NCBI GenBank assembly: GCA_003024985.2
Contig: PXIH01S0035423.1
DNA length: 10,608 nt
Source: Euperipatoides rowelli
Taxonomy: Eukaryota > Onychophora > Udeonychophora > Euonychophora > Peripatopsidae
Strand: one strand, 5' to 3'
Shown here: one piece after another, positions 7,930-10,608 of the stretch
Layout: every line of letters starts with the position of its first letter
Numbering within the stretch: the first letter of the stretch is position 1
Translations under genes and position numbers: made by a program
Notes under the pieces: model-generated
Databases searched by the model: none
What the model was told of the DNA's origin: nothing
The model's input: only the letters and a program-made list of their open reading frames with translations

Positions 7930-8464
7930 CTTTTTTTTTTTAATTGAAAGCCAACCAGAAATCAATGTATAAAAAAAGATTTTTTATTTTTTGTTTGTTG
8001 CATTTTATTATTTTTTTTTTCTGGACCAAAGTTTTATTTTGGTGCTGTTATCAAAGTCGGGGTAGATAAATGTTTTAAACAGCTTGTGTCAATGCTGGCC
8101 ATTTTCCTACCATACTGTATATATAATATAAATAAACTGAAGATATTATAAAATTAATGTCAATTTGTTTTTTGTTGGAAAAAAAATTCTTAAAAATATT
8201 TTTAGTGATAAAACTTTTTTTTTGTTTAATGGTAATTCTATAAAGTTGTACATTAATTATGAATCATTATTCACTATAGTGATTATTATTTACCATCAAC
8301 TTGATATGGACATTTTAATTCATATTTGGAATTTTAATTTTTTTTTATGAAGTGTCACGATATCATTAGATGTGGCTGACTAAAACATAGGCCTACTGCT
8401 GTCAAAACTACTGGATTGTACTTATAGACAGGACCCCCAAGGATGTGATAATGTGGATTATTAT
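7930..8464. other. Intergenic AT-rich stretch, nothing recognised
   Basis: T runs, scattered AATAAA words and short open frames of AT-rich composition are all that can be seen. No coding, RNA-gene or transposon signature was found before the transposon end at 8465. Confidence 0.6.
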
Positions 8465-9588
8465 CAGGATTCAGAAGTAGTGCATTACTTGTAGTGCCAC
8501 TACTGTAGCACACTACTTTTTTGAGTAGTGCATGAGTAGTTTTATTTGTAGTCCACTACAAAAAAAAAATGTAGTTGTAGTAATAATTTTCACTACTTTT
8601 ATATTCCCTCAAACCAATAATTGATTTTCTTCTGGAAATAAACCACAACTTTTTAAGCAAAAATCCAATCTAAAGGCTAATCTGTATTTTGTTTTAAGAA
8701 CACTTTTACTAAGAATAACTCCAAAGACTCATTTTAACTGCATTCATTAAAGTATTTATTATTAGATTACAATTAAGATCCGATCGATTTCTGCTCTAAT
8801 TGAGCTTTTTCAAGGATACATTGCATAGATCAGTGCCAAACAAATGAGTTTTAAATTTGAAGAATAAGCTATATTATATTAAACTCATTAATACTTGAAT
8901 TGGCTTTGATTTGTTAAGTGGAGGTTTTAACATGATGTTAAAATCTCCACTTAACAAATTTAATATAATATATTCTTCAAATTTAAAATTCATTTGTTTG
9001 GCACNGATCTATGCAATGTATCCTTGAAAAATCTCAATCAGAGCAGAAATCGAATGGATCTGAATTGTAATCTAATAATAAATACTTTTATGAATGCAGT
9101 TAAAATGAGTCTTTGGAGTTATTCTTACTTACTATTCATACTACTGCAATGAGTTTGATTGAATCAAACAGTTTTACTGTTATCACTATACAATGTTTTC
9201 ATGATGATACATGCTCATACAACAGTACAACCCATTTACTCCCAATTATTATGAATGAAGAACAGATTGGATCTTTAAATAAAGTAAAGAGAATACTAAT
9301 GCACCAGTAGCACTTTCTTGGCAAATTTACAATAAATATTTCACCCTTTTTAAAATTAATAGAAAGGAAAATTTCATGATTAAGGGCAAACCTTTTAGAA
9401 ACAAAAGACTATAATTATCTATATATTCAGCATCAAACCTATAATTTTTACTAGGCTTTATACATTAAATACTGTATGTGTATATATTTATTTTGATGTA
9501 CTGTATTTGCAAACATCTATTTTACAAAATGCTGATTTGTAAAGTAGTTGTAATTCACTACTTTTTAAAAGTAGTTTTCTAAACACTG
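8465..9588. mobile_element. Complete non-autonomous hAT-like DNA transposon (1124 bp)
   Basis: The left end begins CAGGATTCAGAA (8465). The right end, read inward on the other strand from 9588, begins CAGTGTTTAGAA, so 9 of the first 12 bases match. Flanking octamers ATTATTAT (8457-8464) and GTTATTAT (9589-9596) agree at 7 of 8 positions, and 8-bp duplications are the hallmark of hAT transposons. Both subterminal regions are packed with GTAGT/ACTAC motifs: 8476-8600 on the left, 9543-9576 on the right. GTAGTGCATTAC on the left matches GTAGTGAATTAC on the right. Such repeats are typical transposase-binding arrays. No transposase coding is seen. Most of the interior is one large inverted repeat, described separately. 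The boundaries rest on ends plus target duplication; the superfamily is inferred. Confidence 0.82.
8710..9127. repeat. Large snapback inverted repeat inside the hAT-like element
   Basis: The left arm (8710-8932) and right arm (8936-9127) are reverse complements around a 3-base loop, TGA (8933-8935). In the outer roughly 160 bases I count about seven mismatches plus one undetermined base (9005), near 95 percent identity. Close to the centre the left arm has about 30 extra bases (around 8882-8910) and a few more near 8868 that the right arm lacks. The inner stem around GTTAAGTGGAGGTTTTAACA is almost perfect. If transcribed, it would fold into a hairpin of about 190 base pairs. Confidence 0.93.
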
Positions 9589-9596
9589 GTTATTAT

Positions 9597-10293
9597 ACAC
9601 TTGTTACGAGGCAGTTATAAGCTGCAAAGTTTTATACCTTTTGTAACACGTTAACCTATTAGGCCAAGGTGAGGAATAGTCTTACCAATATGAATATTTG
9701 GTAATCAGAATTATTATTATTGTAAATGGCTGGATATGTCAATTATTTTACTGGACAGATACACCATTATGGAATTACTTAATTTGTATCTATACATACA
9801 TATATGACATTGTTTACCCGATTGTCGCTAGACAATATTAATTCTTGTCAGGAGCTCTAGAACGCTACATCTGAAAATTCTTATCAAAAATACACTCATA
9901 GGAAATTATCTTAATCACCAAAATAAATGGGTCTGAGAACAGAAAGGTATTTTTAAACACTAAGTTTATTTTTCACCCTTATATTACATAGGTTTCTAAA
10001 TGTATTCCATTCTTTGTGGTTATTTCTGTATTAAACATTTAATCAACACTAGTATAGTACTTTTAGTTTTTATAACACCTGGATTATAAGCTGGTGGTTT
10101 CAGCCATCCTAAATTATGTACACACACATACCATATTTTAGTATCTGACATATACAGTGTAAGACTACATCGGGCTGGCAATAGTCCTCCTCATAGTTTA
10201 CCCCTCCCCCCTTTTTTTGATCTATCTGGAGAAGGACTATCCAGTTCAGATAGACTAAATTTACATCCTAGTACAATATATTATTCGTATGAC
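9597..10293. other. Intergenic stretch between two hAT-like elements
   Basis: No coding region, RNA gene or transposon terminus was recognised. Small dyads occur, for example ATTGTC GCTA GACAAT near 9826-9841 and the inverted repeat at 10175-10244. Composition is AT-rich with one C-rich patch at 10201-10211. Confidence 0.55.
10175..10244. repeat. Imperfect 16-17 bp inverted repeat with pyrimidine-rich loop
   Basis: CTGG-CA-ATAGTCCTCCTC (10175-10192) pairs with GGAGAAGGACTATCCAG (10228-10244), with two bulged bases and one mismatch. The loop contains CCCCTCCCCCC followed by seven T residues. Its nature is unknown; an old small palindromic element is possible. Confidence 0.5.
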
Positions 10294-10608
10294 CAGTGTT
10301 GGACAGTAACGTGACAAAAATAATGCGTTACTGGTAACTAGTTACTTTTCCCAGTAACGAGTGATGTAACTAGTTACAATCAAAAGAAAAGAAACGAGTA
10401 ACTGTAACTAGGTACTTAAAATCGATTAAAGTAACGTATTTTATTACCATGAATTATATTATCGTCATTAAATGTACAGTACGGTATGTAACATTTGTAA
10501 TTATAAATTTCTTGCGCAACTCTACTGAACTACGGTAGAACATTCTGAAACTACAATTTTTTTTTAATTCCTACATTAGATTTAAAGTACAGTATATTCT
10601 GTATAATA
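10294..10608. mobile_element. One end of a second hAT-like transposon, cut by the window edge
   Basis: The sequence starts CAGTGTTGGACAGTAACG, the familiar terminal motif of a widespread group of animal hAT elements. It continues with dense GTAAC/GTTAC repeats, including GTAACTAGTTAC at 10334-10345 and 10366-10377 and a variant at 10404-10415. These match the subterminal repeats expected for hAT transposase binding. The other end is outside the window, so size and target duplication cannot be read directly. If intact, the predicted 8-bp duplication is CGTATGAC (10286-10293). This element differs from that at 8465, whose repeats are of the GTAGT type. Confidence 0.75.

Noticed and set aside
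9113-9310. 65-codon open frame inside the hAT-like element as a transposase remnant
   Set aside because: The translation shows no hAT transposase, BED finger or dimerisation motif, and its first part lies in the palindrome arm.
1-10608. CRISPR array, bacterial operon, rRNA or tRNA gene
   Set aside because: No regularly spaced repeats, no clustered long open frames and no structural RNA signature. Introns and animal transposons show the DNA is eukaryotic.

Overview
The window is animal (metazoan) nuclear DNA: strongly AT-rich, gene-sparse and full of repeat debris. It holds one recognisable gene, with introns, on the + strand. The two exons found encode the C-terminus of a WDFY3/ALFY-type protein (Drosophila Blue cheese family): the end of the WD40 propeller and then a complete PI3P-binding FYVE zinc finger. 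The species cannot be named from the sequence. The repeat types and general texture would suit a marine invertebrate, but that is a weak inference. Four ambiguous bases (3008-3009, 5085, 9005) point to a draft assembly.

Layout. Positions 1-3690 are the 3' part of an upstream WDFY3 intron, with several hairpins, a T/G tract and a GC-richer segment of unknown nature (about 2510-3310). The penultimate exon is 3691-3888. The last intron, 3889-6049, begins with GC rather than GT. It contains two hairpins, a broken LINE reverse transcriptase fragment (4474-4845), a G run and a palindrome (5839-5897). The last coding exon is 6050-6164, with its stop codon at 6162-6164. A long AT-rich 3' UTR follows, probably ending after AATAAA at 7646 or at 7870/7884.

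The intergenic or downstream part holds a complete non-autonomous hAT-like DNA transposon (8465-9588). It has matching CAG ends, an 8-bp target duplication (7 of 8 bases identical) and a large internal snapback palindrome (8710-9127, 3-nt loop). One end of a second hAT-like element starts at 10294 and runs off the window.

The only functional unit is the WDFY3 3' end, which in known family members links PI3P membranes to selective autophagy of protein aggregates. Everything else supported here is splice or 3'-end signal, or transposon-derived. I did not find a convincing undescribed biological system. The items most worth checking are the GC-AG intron splitting the FYVE zinc finger and the snapback hAT element.
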